From JBAWWY01 sp037144355 (lineage in GTDB: Bacteria > Bacillota > Clostridia > Peptostreptococcales > Anaerovoracaceae): DNA of 64,000 nt. The stretch covers positions 496,001 through 560,000 of the forward strand of contig JBAWWY010000001.1 of NCBI GenBank assembly GCA_037144355.1. Direction: 5' to 3'. The first letter of the stretch is position 1. Each line of letters starts with the position of its first letter. Shown piece by piece: positions 37,274-45,523 of this stretch. The translations under genes and the position numbers were made by a program. A model generated the notes under the pieces. That model was not told where the DNA came from, did not search any database, and was given only the letters and a program-made list of their open reading frames with translations.

Positions 37274-38602
37274 TCATTTCATTAATCTAATAAATCTTTT
37301 AAATTTGCCTGTATTTTCTTCTATTGAAATGAATCTGAATTCAATTTTGATTTCAGCTTTTACTTTAAATTCCAAAAGCTCCTGGTTCAACCTTTGTGTA
37401 ATATCCTTGATTAAAGTTTCTTTTGCAACTTCGCTTTTATCAAATAAATCTATTACTATCTGTAGTGATGAATCTGTGTTTTGGATTACTTTGAACTCCC
37501 TGATGTTGTCGCTTGTGGTGATTATCCATCTGCTCATCAAGTCTGGAAATATGTGCTGTTGATCTCCACTTTGGTTTTTAAAATAGATTACGTCGTCATG
37601 GCGTCCTATTATTTTCCTTATCACTCTAAAATTGCTTCCGCAAGGACAGTTTTCTCCAAGCATGAGCAAATCGTTCATCTCATACCTGATTAGCGGCTGG
37701 GCTCGGTTGACAAGATTTGTGACAAGCATCCTGGTTGCGACCACATTGGGCTTTTCGACTGGTATTCCGTGATTATCATATAATTCAACGAAAACCAGGT
37801 CCTCGTTTATATGCAGATTCCCGCATTTGCAAGTGCTTCCAATCTGCCCCTCGCTGGCTTGGTATATTTCAATTACGCGAGTGTTGAAAGCTTTGGAAAA
37901 GTGCTCCTTTTCTTCTTCCTCAATCACTTCGGCATAGCTAACTATAATCTTGATTTGAGTTTTAATCTTTGAAACATGTGGAAGCAAATGCCTAATTAGG
38001 CTGGGTGGCCCCATTAGAATATTTATTTTGCCGTCATTCAATTCTTGTATTATTTCATTGATGGGAGCCATGGTTCCCAGATATTTTAGTTTTATCAATG
38101 GGAAATTTATGTCTTCGAACCCCTGGCTGAACACTCTTAGAAGAAATAGAACTTTAAATGGTAGAAATTTTAGCGGTATTCCGCTTCTAGCCAAAAATAC
38201 AAACGGAAGTCTTCTTGTCATTGCCTTTGGAGTGATGAATATTCCCTTGTTCCCACTTGTTCCGCTGGAAAGTCCGATTACATATTCTCCCTTGTAATAG
38301 CCTAGGTAATCCTTGTTGATTTCCTTTTCAACCGCATATTCACTGACTTCATCCAAGTTCAATCCACATGTATTTATTCCATCAAAATTATCCATTAATA
38401 TCTGCTTGTCCATGGTGGGCAATTTATAAAAATCTTCAAGATTCTTTATCTTCAGATTTTTAAATTGTTTTTTGTAGTAATCCGCATTTTCAACTGCGAA
38501 TTCCACCAGTTTTACTATCTCAGATCTTTGATATTCCTTCATCTGGCCAATGGAAAACCCGTACATGTGCCTATTGAGTTTGATAAAGTCCATGATTCCC
38601 AT
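37274..38602 (-). CDS. PaaK/CapK-type adenylate-forming enzyme
   Basis: About 442 residues from the ATG at 38602. AMP-binding motifs fit the phenylacetate-CoA ligase/F390-synthetase group: GLSSGTSGNKGIF (near 117), IVSYAEVIEEEE (near 213), the EIYQASEGQIGSTC block (near 237) and an RYEMNDLLMLG (near 305) ATP-binding region; four clustered Cys (CKCG, and CPCG near 318) could bind a metal. These enzymes activate an acid as an acyl-adenylate and often pass it to CoA. It is the last gene of the crt-like operon; its start is next to the upstream stop (TGA A A ATG), so coupled translation is likely. The acid is unknown. Confidence 0.8.
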   Translation of the reverse strand: MGIMDFIKLNRHMYGFSIGQMKEYQRSEIVKLVEFAVENADYYKKQFKNLKIKNLEDFYKLPTMDKQILMDNFDGINTCGLNLDEVSEYAVEKEINKDYLGYYKGEYVIGLSSGTSGNKGIFITPKAMTRRLPFVFLARSGIPLKFLPFKVLFLLRVFSQGFEDINFPLIKLKYLGTMAPINEIIQELNDGKINILMGPPSLIRHLLPHVSKIKTQIKIIVSYAEVIEEEEKEHFSKAFNTRVIEIYQASEGQIGSTCKCGNLHINEDLVFVELYDNHGIPVEKPNVVATRMLVTNLVNRAQPLIRYEMNDLLMLGENCPCGSNFRVIRKIIGRHDDVIYFKNQSGDQQHIFPDLMSRWIITTSDNIREFKVIQNTDSSLQIVIDLFDKSEVAKETLIKDITQRLNQELLEFKVKAEIKIEFRFISIEENTGKFKRFIRLMK

Positions 38603-38604
38603 TT

Positions 38605-39918
38605 TCAAATATCTCCACTCTTCAATTTTTCCTCTTTTGTGCTGCTTCCGAACTTTCTTAGAATATGAACATAGAAATACTCCAACCCATACTTATACTG
38701 CTTTTTCTCCCAAGCCTGAAGAATAAAGCCCCATATAATAGCCAGGCAAAATCCGTAAAGCAATGCTCCAGTCAAGTCGAAGGTTGTTCCAGGAAAGAAT
38801 AGATTGATGACCCTGAATATTGTAGCGCTGGCGATACTTTCAATAAAGAAGATGCTCAAGCCTGCTACTCCAAAACGATAAATAAATTTGGCAATTGGCG
38901 GCAATCTTTTTTGAGCTTTATTTTTACGAAAATCAAAGATTCCCAAAGTCGCCACTAAAAGCATCATGAATAATCCAAGCTGTGCGGTCATAATTGCAAA
39001 CCACTTCAAATCTATGCTTCTTTCAAGCATTGTATCAGGCAATTTTACATATAAAAAAACTCCAACTATAAATAATACTATGGCAACTGGAAGAACATTG
39101 CCAAGTATTTTCTTCCAATTATTTATAACAAGCAAAGTCGCTATCCATCCCCCTAGGAGAGAGAATGAAAAATACGGCATAATGGGATTATTCTTATTTA
39201 CAAGCCAATTGAGCAAAAGAACCTTGCCGTAATTTCCTTGGTCTACGGCATCCAAATATATCCCGTACAATGGTATCCTTAGCAGTGATATGACAAAAAA
39301 TCCAAGCCCCGAAATAAGAAATATCCTTGCAGCTCTTTTATGCACTTTCTCCAATTCATATTGATTGTTGTCATCGCTTATATTTCCATCTTTTCCATAG
39401 GATCCGTTTGGCAAACTACCAGCCAATTTTTGCACTAAAAGAAATACCAGGCCAATAAGAAGTATATTTATCCCAATCATTACCAGGCTATCCACATATA
39501 GAATCCTTTCCATATTGAAGCCATGAAGCAATCCGTTTCTAATCAAATCCACCAAAATGCTGTTGTTCATAGCTCTGTCTGCCATCTGTACGAGGCCAGG
39601 CCCCGTGAAAATGAAATAGGCATATGCAATTGCCAGTATTATAAGACCGCCAACTGTATTATATTTCAGTAATGAAATGTTGGAGTAACCCTGGGTTTCT
39701 AATTTTCTGTAAAATTGAAACGTATGCGAGACTCCGCTTATCATGGCGAATATTCCTGCGAACATGAGCAGCAAACCAATAATTGTTACAACTGGCGGTG
39801 GATTGTTCAGATCCAAATCATATAGGCCATTAAAGTAATAGAATGCGGAGTGCATCCAAATCAACGTAAATACTCCCAGTCCCCTTAGCATGTCCAATCC
39901 TATGTAGTGTTTTCTCAT
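38605..39918 (-). CDS. Multi-pass membrane acyltransferase (DUF1624/heparan-glucosaminide acetyltransferase-like)
   Basis: 437 residues, about ten membrane helices. The opening GLDMLRGLGVFTLIWMHSAFYY carries the R-x-x-D/R..H pattern of the family, with the catalytic-type His in the first helix. Related proteins transfer acetyl or acyl groups to sugars on the outer face or to lipid-linked glycans. It belongs to the crt-like operon: it starts 44 bases after CrtO-like and its stop is next to the next start. Its likely job is acylating the glycosylated lipid made there. The family match is by pattern, not by search. Confidence 0.65.
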   Translation of the reverse strand: MRKHYIGLDMLRGLGVFTLIWMHSAFYYFNGLYDLDLNNPPPVVTIIGLLLMFAGIFAMISGVSHTFQFYRKLETQGYSNISLLKYNTVGGLIILAIAYAYFIFTGPGLVQMADRAMNNSILVDLIRNGLLHGFNMERILYVDSLVMIGINILLIGLVFLLVQKLAGSLPNGSYGKDGNISDDNNQYELEKVHKRAARIFLISGLGFFVISLLRIPLYGIYLDAVDQGNYGKVLLLNWLVNKNNPIMPYFSFSLLGGWIATLLVINNWKKILGNVLPVAIVLFIVGVFLYVKLPDTMLERSIDLKWFAIMTAQLGLFMMLLVATLGIFDFRKNKAQKRLPPIAKFIYRFGVAGLSIFFIESIASATIFRVINLFFPGTTFDLTGALLYGFCLAIIWGFILQAWEKKQYKYGLEYFYVHILRKFGSSTKEEKLKSGDI

Positions 39919-39962
39919 TGCTTGCTCCTTTACTATCTTTCATTATTATTGCTAATTATTGT

Positions 39963-40451
39963 TCATTGGCAAGCTTGCTTTTGTAAAAGCCTTGCAACTC
40001 TTGGACGGTTATATCTTTGAACTATTATACATGGCAAATTTGCCGCGAGTGAATATATTAGCATGTAAAGTATTACTATTGGAGGTGTGAAAAACCCAAA
40101 TATCCAAAAGGGAAGTATTGAAAGCCAGTGTGCAAATTCCCCCCGGCACGAAACAACAAGAAATTTCTTCAGATTGTCATAATTTGAAAAATCCAGGTGC
40201 CTCATTTTAAATCCTCCCTTGACTACTGCTGCCCCATCTGGCATGAATTTTTTCCATTTATCCACCATTAACAATCTTTTATATACATCTCCATTTTTTT
40301 CCCAAGTAAACGGTTTGAAAAACCAGGATTCATAGGAAAAATACCTGTCATCTATTTTATGGCAGATGAAAGTTATCGTTGCCTGGATTACCGGCCACAA
40401 AATGAAAACCAGCAAAATAGTGGCGCTCCTCGGAAGGAAAATTATTTGCAT
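39963..40451 (-). CDS. CrtO-like acyltransferase (glycosyl-4,4'-diaponeurosporenoate acyltransferase family)
   Basis: 162 residues, two to three membrane helices, similar in size to Staphylococcus aureus CrtO (165). Shared features are the KPFTWEKNGDVY..L..VDKWKKFMPDGA block (near 47-75), R-G-E-F-A-H near 104, and a C-terminal NLPCIIVQRYNRPR stretch. CrtO adds a fatty acid to the sugar of the glycosylated C30 carotenoid, completing staphyloxanthin. It starts two bases after CrtQ-like stop, with AAGGCGG upstream. The lipid substrate here is unknown because the carotenoid synthase is missing from the window. Confidence 0.85.
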   Translation of the reverse strand: MQIIFLPRSATILLVFILWPVIQATITFICHKIDDRYFSYESWFFKPFTWEKNGDVYKRLLMVDKWKKFMPDGAAVVKGGFKMRHLDFSNYDNLKKFLVVSCRGEFAHWLSILPFWIFGFFTPPIVILYMLIYSLAANLPCIIVQRYNRPRVARLLQKQACQ

Positions 40452-40453
40452 GC

Positions 40454-41554
40454 TTACCGCCTTATTTTTATTTTTCTACCTTTCCACGTTACATTTTTAG
40501 TGCAATACTTGTTAATAATTGAAATTATAAACAAGCTTATAAAAGCCAACAATAAAATAGGATAAAATAAAAGTGCTATTCTTTTAAAACTCCCGATTTT
40601 CTCTGATATGAACTTCAATTCCAAAACCATGCAAAAGTATAGGATTGAATAAGCCACGATGTTCCAAAATTCTCCAAATATCATGGATGCGGCGAAGTTA
40701 ATTGCTATTGAACCACATGCGGTCACCCATGCAATAATCATTATAAGAATTGATATTGAAGTTTTGCTTGCTCCAGTAGCAAAATTCTTTGTCCAACCCT
40801 GAAATAATCCAGAAAAACCAGCGCCATACATCCTGAATGTAATATCCTTATCTCCATAAAAGAGTCCAAATTTTATTCCACTTCTGCTTAATTCCTCTCC
40901 CATGGATAAATCGTCGACTATGCTCTCCCTTGCAGAAAAGTGGCCATTGATTGACTTATACTGTTCCTTGTTTATTAGAATAACTGGTCCAAACAATCCG
41001 ATAGTCTTGCCGATCGGAAGAAATCCCGCTCCATTGCCCGCAACCATGATCACATTGAAAAAAAACGAAATTTGTTCATAGAATTTTACGACTTGGTGAT
41101 ATGGCTGAACCGAAACGACACGGCCATCCTTCTCAAACTGGTTTACCAATTTGGAAATAGCATCCGGTTTAAGCCTGACATCGGCATCAATAAAAAGCAA
41201 TAGTTCCCCACTGGCTTCGTTGGCTCCGCACTGGCAAGCCCAGGCTTTTCCAAACCAGTTTTCAGGTCTGTCTGTCACATGTATGAGTTTAACTTCAAAA
41301 TCCTTTGCTATATCTGATGTCCCATCCTCAGAGTCATCATCTACGCATATTATCTCAAAAGCCTGCATATTTTGATTTTTTAAATCCATCAGGATATTCT
41401 TCAAGTTTTCTTCTTCATTGCGGGCAGGTATCACAACTGATATTTTTCTTCTTCTATTATTTATCTCATCTTTTGAATCAGACAACATGGGCTTGTTTAT
41501 AAACAGCACCAAGCCAATGGCGAGACCAATCATGTTCATAAGCAAGGTAATCAT
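40454..41554 (-). CDS. CrtQ-like membrane glycosyltransferase (family 2)
   Basis: 366 residues. One N-terminal helix, a GT2 domain (about 35-260) with PARNEEENL near 42, the CVDDDSEDGT block near 70, IDADVRL near 122 and a later DDLSMGEELSRSG near 216, then three C-terminal helices (about 270-350). S. aureus CrtQ glucosylates 4,4'-diaponeurosporenoate. The start ATG overlaps the CrtN-like stop by four bases (ATGA) and has GGGAG before it. The next gene is CrtO-like, the same order as the late staphyloxanthin steps. The sugar and lipid acceptor are not determined. Confidence 0.85.
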   Translation of the reverse strand: MITLLMNMIGLAIGLVLFINKPMLSDSKDEINNRRRKISVVIPARNEEENLKNILMDLKNQNMQAFEIICVDDDSEDGTSDIAKDFEVKLIHVTDRPENWFGKAWACQCGANEASGELLLFIDADVRLKPDAISKLVNQFEKDGRVVSVQPYHQVVKFYEQISFFFNVIMVAGNGAGFLPIGKTIGLFGPVILINKEQYKSINGHFSARESIVDDLSMGEELSRSGIKFGLFYGDKDITFRMYGAGFSGLFQGWTKNFATGASKTSISILIMIIAWVTACGSIAINFAASMIFGEFWNIVAYSILYFCMVLELKFISEKIGSFKRIALLFYPILLLAFISLFIISIINKYCTKNVTWKGRKIKIRR

Positions 41555-43437
41555 CTATTTTCTCCCGCCTTTGCTTTTCCAATATTTGATTCCTCTATTA
41601 GGTATTCTATTATGCTCTTTATCTCCACGGGCATATTCAATTTTTCTCTTTGGATGCATTTGTCTTCAAACCTTGAAAGTATTTCGGACCTTTCTCCCTC
41701 TGGAATTTCAAAATGTTCCACGAGTTTTCCAGCACCCACAAAATTTCCAACCGACACCCTTCTCATCACACCTCGAATATCAATATCCGAATTCTCAGTA
41801 CATAAAGGCTTTTCGCAGTATTGGCACTTGAAAGCTTTCAGCATTATGTTTCGCATCTTCTCTGGATAACTTTTATACATGTCTTTCGTTTCAAATGGCT
41901 TGTCAACAAGGTTTACAAAATTTTTCATGCCATGTCTGAAAGTATATTCTTCCAAACCCAGCTTTTTTAAAATTGCATTTGCGCTGCTTAACCCGGAAAC
42001 TGTCACTGTCGGTGTGCCAGTACCCATTACCGTGGATTCCCCGCAGCAATAAAGGGAATCCCATTGGCTTTTCGTATGCATCCTGTTGAACATATGCTGT
42101 CCCAGCATTTGTTTTGGACCAGCAACAGAGCCGTTGTTTTTGTTTGTATATTTTTCTATGGTCAAAGGAGATGCAATTTCAGAAAAGAATACTGATTTAT
42201 TAAATCCCGGGAATCTCTTTTCCAAAACCTGAAAAAGTCTGATTCTTTCCTTCTCTTTCATTTCATTATATTTTTCAACATCTTCCCTGTTCCATTTTAA
42301 AAATGAAGGTCCAATTGCAATAACCACATGTCCCTCATCGCTGCATAATGTATGGTCGTCCATACTTGGAATATAAACAGTAACTTCGCTTTCATCCAAT
42401 TTATCTGGATTTCCAACCAGCATTTCAATGGGCATGGTGTCATCTGGGATTGCATCTTTTTTTACAAATGCATAGAGCACCACGCTAGGATATGTTGGAA
42501 TAAGATTTTTAGCCCAATTGATTTTTTCCTCTGTCAAATAGCTACTATCTATGAGTTTCCCATAAAGATTCCAGACTGTTCCGGAATAAATGATATTGTC
42601 AGCAAAATATTCCTCATTCAAGGTGGTTTTAACTCCCACTGGCAATCCATTTTCGAAGATTATGCTCGCAACTTCTTTCTCGAGCAACATCACACCATCA
42701 TTTTCCTCAATTACTTTTTCCAGTTTTCCTGGGAGAAAAACCGTTGATCCTGCAGGATAAAAACTCCCTCCAACATGATTGTCCACAAACATTATTGCAG
42801 CAAGTATTGCGGGTGTCTCTTCGACTGTTGTATAACAATATGTTGATGTAAGCTTGTCGAAGAATTTAAATATTTCAGGATCTTTGAAGTATTTTTCTAA
42901 AAGGCTCTTCGTGCTTTTATTCATGAAGCTCAGAAATTTAAAATATGAAAGCGGGTGCCTGACCAGCCCTTTTAAAGAGCCTTTTGGGTCAGTCTGGTCC
43001 GGAGTTGTAAAGACAGGATTTTCGACCATTACATTTTTATAAAGTTTGAGCATATCTTTGTAAAATCGCTTGATATTATTTTTCTCGCTTGGGAATACTT
43101 CGCCAAGCTCATTGGCGAATTTATACACATCCGGCCAGAATTTAATACGATGTCCCATATAGTTAACGCAATATAAAAAATCGTGCTTGATTACATCGAT
43201 TGGCTCCTCAAGGCAATTCATCACGCACCTATGGGGATTGAATCCCTCTTCACCAAAACCGAACAACATGGATGAGCCTTGGTCAAAGATTACATTGTTT
43301 CTCTTGAAAGTCCCACACGATCCACCAGGATTGTAGCTTTTTTCAATTACAGCAACTTTCAAGCCTCTCTTCGCAAGCAAGCTGGCAGCGGCAAGCCCTG
43401 AAAGACCTGCACCGATTATGACAACATCATACTTCAT
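41551..43437 (-). CDS. CrtN/CrtI-superfamily FAD oxidoreductase with Cys-containing C-terminal tail
   Basis: 628 residues from the ATG at 43437, eight bases after GAGGAG. The FAD-binding GxGxxG reads IIGAGLSGLAAASLLAKRG (near 8) with the following EKSYNPGG; the late TPTVTVSGLSSANAIL block near 490 is the family C-terminal signature. Length to that point matches CrtN/CrtP/CrtISO (about 500). An additional 120 residues follow, with CQYCEKPLC near 552 and GNFVGAGKLVE near 580. This resembles the N-terminal Fe-S domain of DPD/GltD-type proteins but lacks its fourth Cys. The core may dehydrogenate, isomerise or saturate a polyene chain. First gene of the operon. Confidence 0.85.
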   Translation of the reverse strand: MKYDVVIIGAGLSGLAAASLLAKRGLKVAVIEKSYNPGGSCGTFKRNNVIFDQGSSMLFGFGEEGFNPHRCVMNCLEEPIDVIKHDFLYCVNYMGHRIKFWPDVYKFANELGEVFPSEKNNIKRFYKDMLKLYKNVMVENPVFTTPDQTDPKGSLKGLVRHPLSYFKFLSFMNKSTKSLLEKYFKDPEIFKFFDKLTSTYCYTTVEETPAILAAIMFVDNHVGGSFYPAGSTVFLPGKLEKVIEENDGVMLLEKEVASIIFENGLPVGVKTTLNEEYFADNIIYSGTVWNLYGKLIDSSYLTEEKINWAKNLIPTYPSVVLYAFVKKDAIPDDTMPIEMLVGNPDKLDESEVTVYIPSMDDHTLCSDEGHVVIAIGPSFLKWNREDVEKYNEMKEKERIRLFQVLEKRFPGFNKSVFFSEIASPLTIEKYTNKNNGSVAGPKQMLGQHMFNRMHTKSQWDSLYCCGESTVMGTGTPTVTVSGLSSANAILKKLGLEEYTFRHGMKNFVNLVDKPFETKDMYKSYPEKMRNIMLKAFKCQYCEKPLCTENSDIDIRGVMRRVSVGNFVGAGKLVEHFEIPEGERSEILSRFEDKCIQREKLNMPVEIKSIIEYLIEESNIGKAKAGENR

Positions 43438-43498
43438 ACCCATCGCTCCTCTACCCAAATATTAAATTATAATCAATCAGCAACAATCATTTATGAAT

Positions 43499-43687
43499 TT
43501 ACTTAACTCTGCCCACGATTCCACCCTCCAGCATAACCTTGATACCATGTGGATGGTTTGGAGAGTTGGTAAGTATTCTCGAAACAATACCCTCTGTCAA
43601 CTTGCCAGTCCGCTGGTCCTGTTTCTGCACAACATTGACTTTCATTCCTATCTTAATTTCCTGCCTATTTGTCCCACTAATATCCAT
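43499..43687 (-). CDS. ywbE: YwbE family protein
   Basis: 62 residues from the ATG at 43687, about four bases after AAGGAG; the much longer upstream reading runs through a hairpin and is not used. The sequence NRQEIKIGMKVNVVQKQDQRTGKL and LTNSPNHPHGIKVMLEGG is the signature of the small YwbE family, present in many Firmicutes. Function is unknown; an SH3-like RNA-binding barrel has been suggested by the pattern of short strands. It sits 61 bases upstream of the CrtN-like gene on the same strand and could share a transcript. Confidence 0.9.
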   Translation of the reverse strand: MDISGTNRQEIKIGMKVNVVQKQDQRTGKLTEGIVSRILTNSPNHPHGIKVMLEGGIVGRVK

Positions 43688-43752
43688 AATTCTCCTTTTT
43701 ATAACATTATACCATAGACTCAATAAGACTTTCCAGAATAACAAATTCATTA

Positions 43753-43818
43753 AAAAGGTTTGGATCCATAGCATAGATGTATTCTTTTGATACATCTTAT
43801 ACTGAATCCAAACCTTTT
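43753..43818 (-). terminator. Nested double hairpin, likely terminator of the peptide/amidohydrolase operon
   Basis: Outer arms AAAAGGTTTGGAT (43753-43765) and ATCCAAACCTTTT (43806-43818) pair perfectly, and a second hairpin GATGTAT/ATACATC lies inside. It follows the amidohydrolase stop by about 50 bases. T-rich flanks on both sides make it usable in both directions. Confidence 0.7.
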
Positions 43819-43867
43819 CTTACTTATGAACACTATTTATTTGAACACTATTCTTAATGAAACCCTT

Positions 43868-45508
43868 TCAATTCTCAAATACAATTCTTCCGTCCAGTAT
43901 AGTTTTTTCTACCTTGATTTTACTTAAAGTGCCAATGGAAAGTTTATCAGACAGGATTACCATATCTGCAAAGAATCCCTCCCTAAGCATCCCTTTCCTA
44001 TCCTCTTCAAAAGAGGCATACGCTCCTTCATATGTGTGACATTTTACAGCATCGTACAAGGAGATGTTTTCTTCCTGCACAAAGTCCTTGCCTTCTTCTG
44101 TTTTTCTATCCACTGCACACCTTATGGCAGATATTGGATCTGGCCATGTTACCGGTCCGTCTGATCCAAAAGAGAGATGTAGGTCATGTTTCAACATCGT
44201 ATTAAATTCATAAATATTATCTATCACATCTTTATCATAGTTCAGTAATATTCCATCGCCGAAATCTTGAATAAATTTAGGTTGTGATGCTATAAGAACA
44301 TTGATTTTTCTCATTCTCTCAAAAGCTTCATCACTGCCAATTCCACAGTGTTCAATCCTGAATCTATTATCGCCCTCATATTCACCATCTTTTAGGAGGA
44401 TTTTTTCGTAAGCGTCAAGGCAACTCTCGATTGCTCGGTCTCCAATAGCATGAATGCCTAATTGCATTTGATTTTCATATGCAAGCCTGGCCATCTTGGT
44501 CAGCTGTTCATTTGTTAGCAGCATCATTCCATTGCCTGGTTTGTCCCTATATGGCTTTTTGACCGCAGCAGTTCTGCCAATCATTGATCCATCTGAAAAA
44601 CACTTCAGCCCCGATAATTTTATAAAATCATTGTTCATTTTAAAATATTTGTTAAAATATGAATCCTCATTTGACAGATCTGCTTCGGCTTTTTCTGGCG
44701 AATCATATGGATATAGAATACTGACACGTGTTTTCAATTGAAAGTTTCCCAGCATTTGAAAATACATTTCCATATCTACGGTATAATCCTCCACACCCAT
44801 GTCGTGGACACTGGTTATGCCTTTTTCAAGATTCATTTCAACTGACTTTTCAATTGATTTTATTTTTTCTGCCCTGCTATACTGAGGGATTTTGTTAATG
44901 GCCAGATTAAAAGCAGTCTCATACAATACACCCGTTGCTTCTCCTTCAGAATCCCTTTCTATTTTACCCCCTGCTGGATCTATTGTTTCCCTTGTTATCC
45001 CTGCGGCTTCCAATGCTTTTGAATTTACGGCGACCATATGGCCTGAAATGTGAAATATCAAAATTGGCTGTTCCAAGCTAACTGCATCCAAATCGCTTTT
45101 ATCTGGATGCTTTTTTTCAGCAAGCTTGTTATGGTCGTAAAGATTACCCACAATCCAAGCATCTTCCATTTTTTCTCCCGGCAACAGATTTCCCGATGTT
45201 TTTACGCTTTTACGCAACTCATTTTGTATATCTTTTATTGTTTCCACCTTTGGATATTTCAAGTCAACTTGAATCATCGCCAAGGCATTTGACTCGAAAT
45301 GAATATGTGAATCTATAAAACCCGGCAATACTGTCTTGCCATCCAGGTCGATCATTCTTGCTCCCATATCTTCAGCGCATAGTTTCAGGATTTCATCATT
45401 TCGTCCAATCTTTTTGATTAGTCCGCCTTCAATGAGCAATGCCTCATTTCTTTCCAATGGGGAAGCCATTGACCAAATATCACCATTAAACAAAGCAATC
45501 CTATTCAT
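43868..45508 (-). CDS. YtcJ-type metal-dependent amidohydrolase
   Basis: 546 residues from the ATG at 45508, eight bases after GGAGG. Metal ligands: DSHIHFES near 60 (H-x-H), the EHCG.GSDEAF region near 345 and a late FGSDGPVTWPDP near 425. This is the amidohydrolase 3 family (N-substituted formamide deformylase/YtcJ), Zn-dependent, cytosolic, hydrolysing C-N bonds. It lies 15 bases after the fused ABC ATPase and probably belongs to that operon, so its substrate may be imported by the transporter. Exact substrate unknown. Confidence 0.9.
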   Translation of the reverse strand: MNRIALFNGDIWSMASPLERNEALLIEGGLIKKIGRNDEILKLCAEDMGARMIDLDGKTVLPGFIDSHIHFESNALAMIQVDLKYPKVETIKDIQNELRKSVKTSGNLLPGEKMEDAWIVGNLYDHNKLAEKKHPDKSDLDAVSLEQPILIFHISGHMVAVNSKALEAAGITRETIDPAGGKIERDSEGEATGVLYETAFNLAINKIPQYSRAEKIKSIEKSVEMNLEKGITSVHDMGVEDYTVDMEMYFQMLGNFQLKTRVSILYPYDSPEKAEADLSNEDSYFNKYFKMNNDFIKLSGLKCFSDGSMIGRTAAVKKPYRDKPGNGMMLLTNEQLTKMARLAYENQMQLGIHAIGDRAIESCLDAYEKILLKDGEYEGDNRFRIEHCGIGSDEAFERMRKINVLIASQPKFIQDFGDGILLNYDKDVIDNIYEFNTMLKHDLHLSFGSDGPVTWPDPISAIRCAVDRKTEEGKDFVQEENISLYDAVKCHTYEGAYASFEEDRKGMLREGFFADMVILSDKLSIGTLSKIKVEKTILDGRIVFEN

Positions 45509-45523
45509 AAAATCTTCCTCCAA

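Noticed and set aside
37274..43437. A complete staphyloxanthin gene cluster
   Set aside because: No CrtM, second desaturase/oxidase or aldehyde dehydrogenase in the window, and two genes foreign to that pathway are present.
43499..43795. 98-residue version of the YwbE protein
   Set aside because: The extra N-terminal residues run through a terminator hairpin and the family starts at the ATG at 43687, which has a ribosome site.
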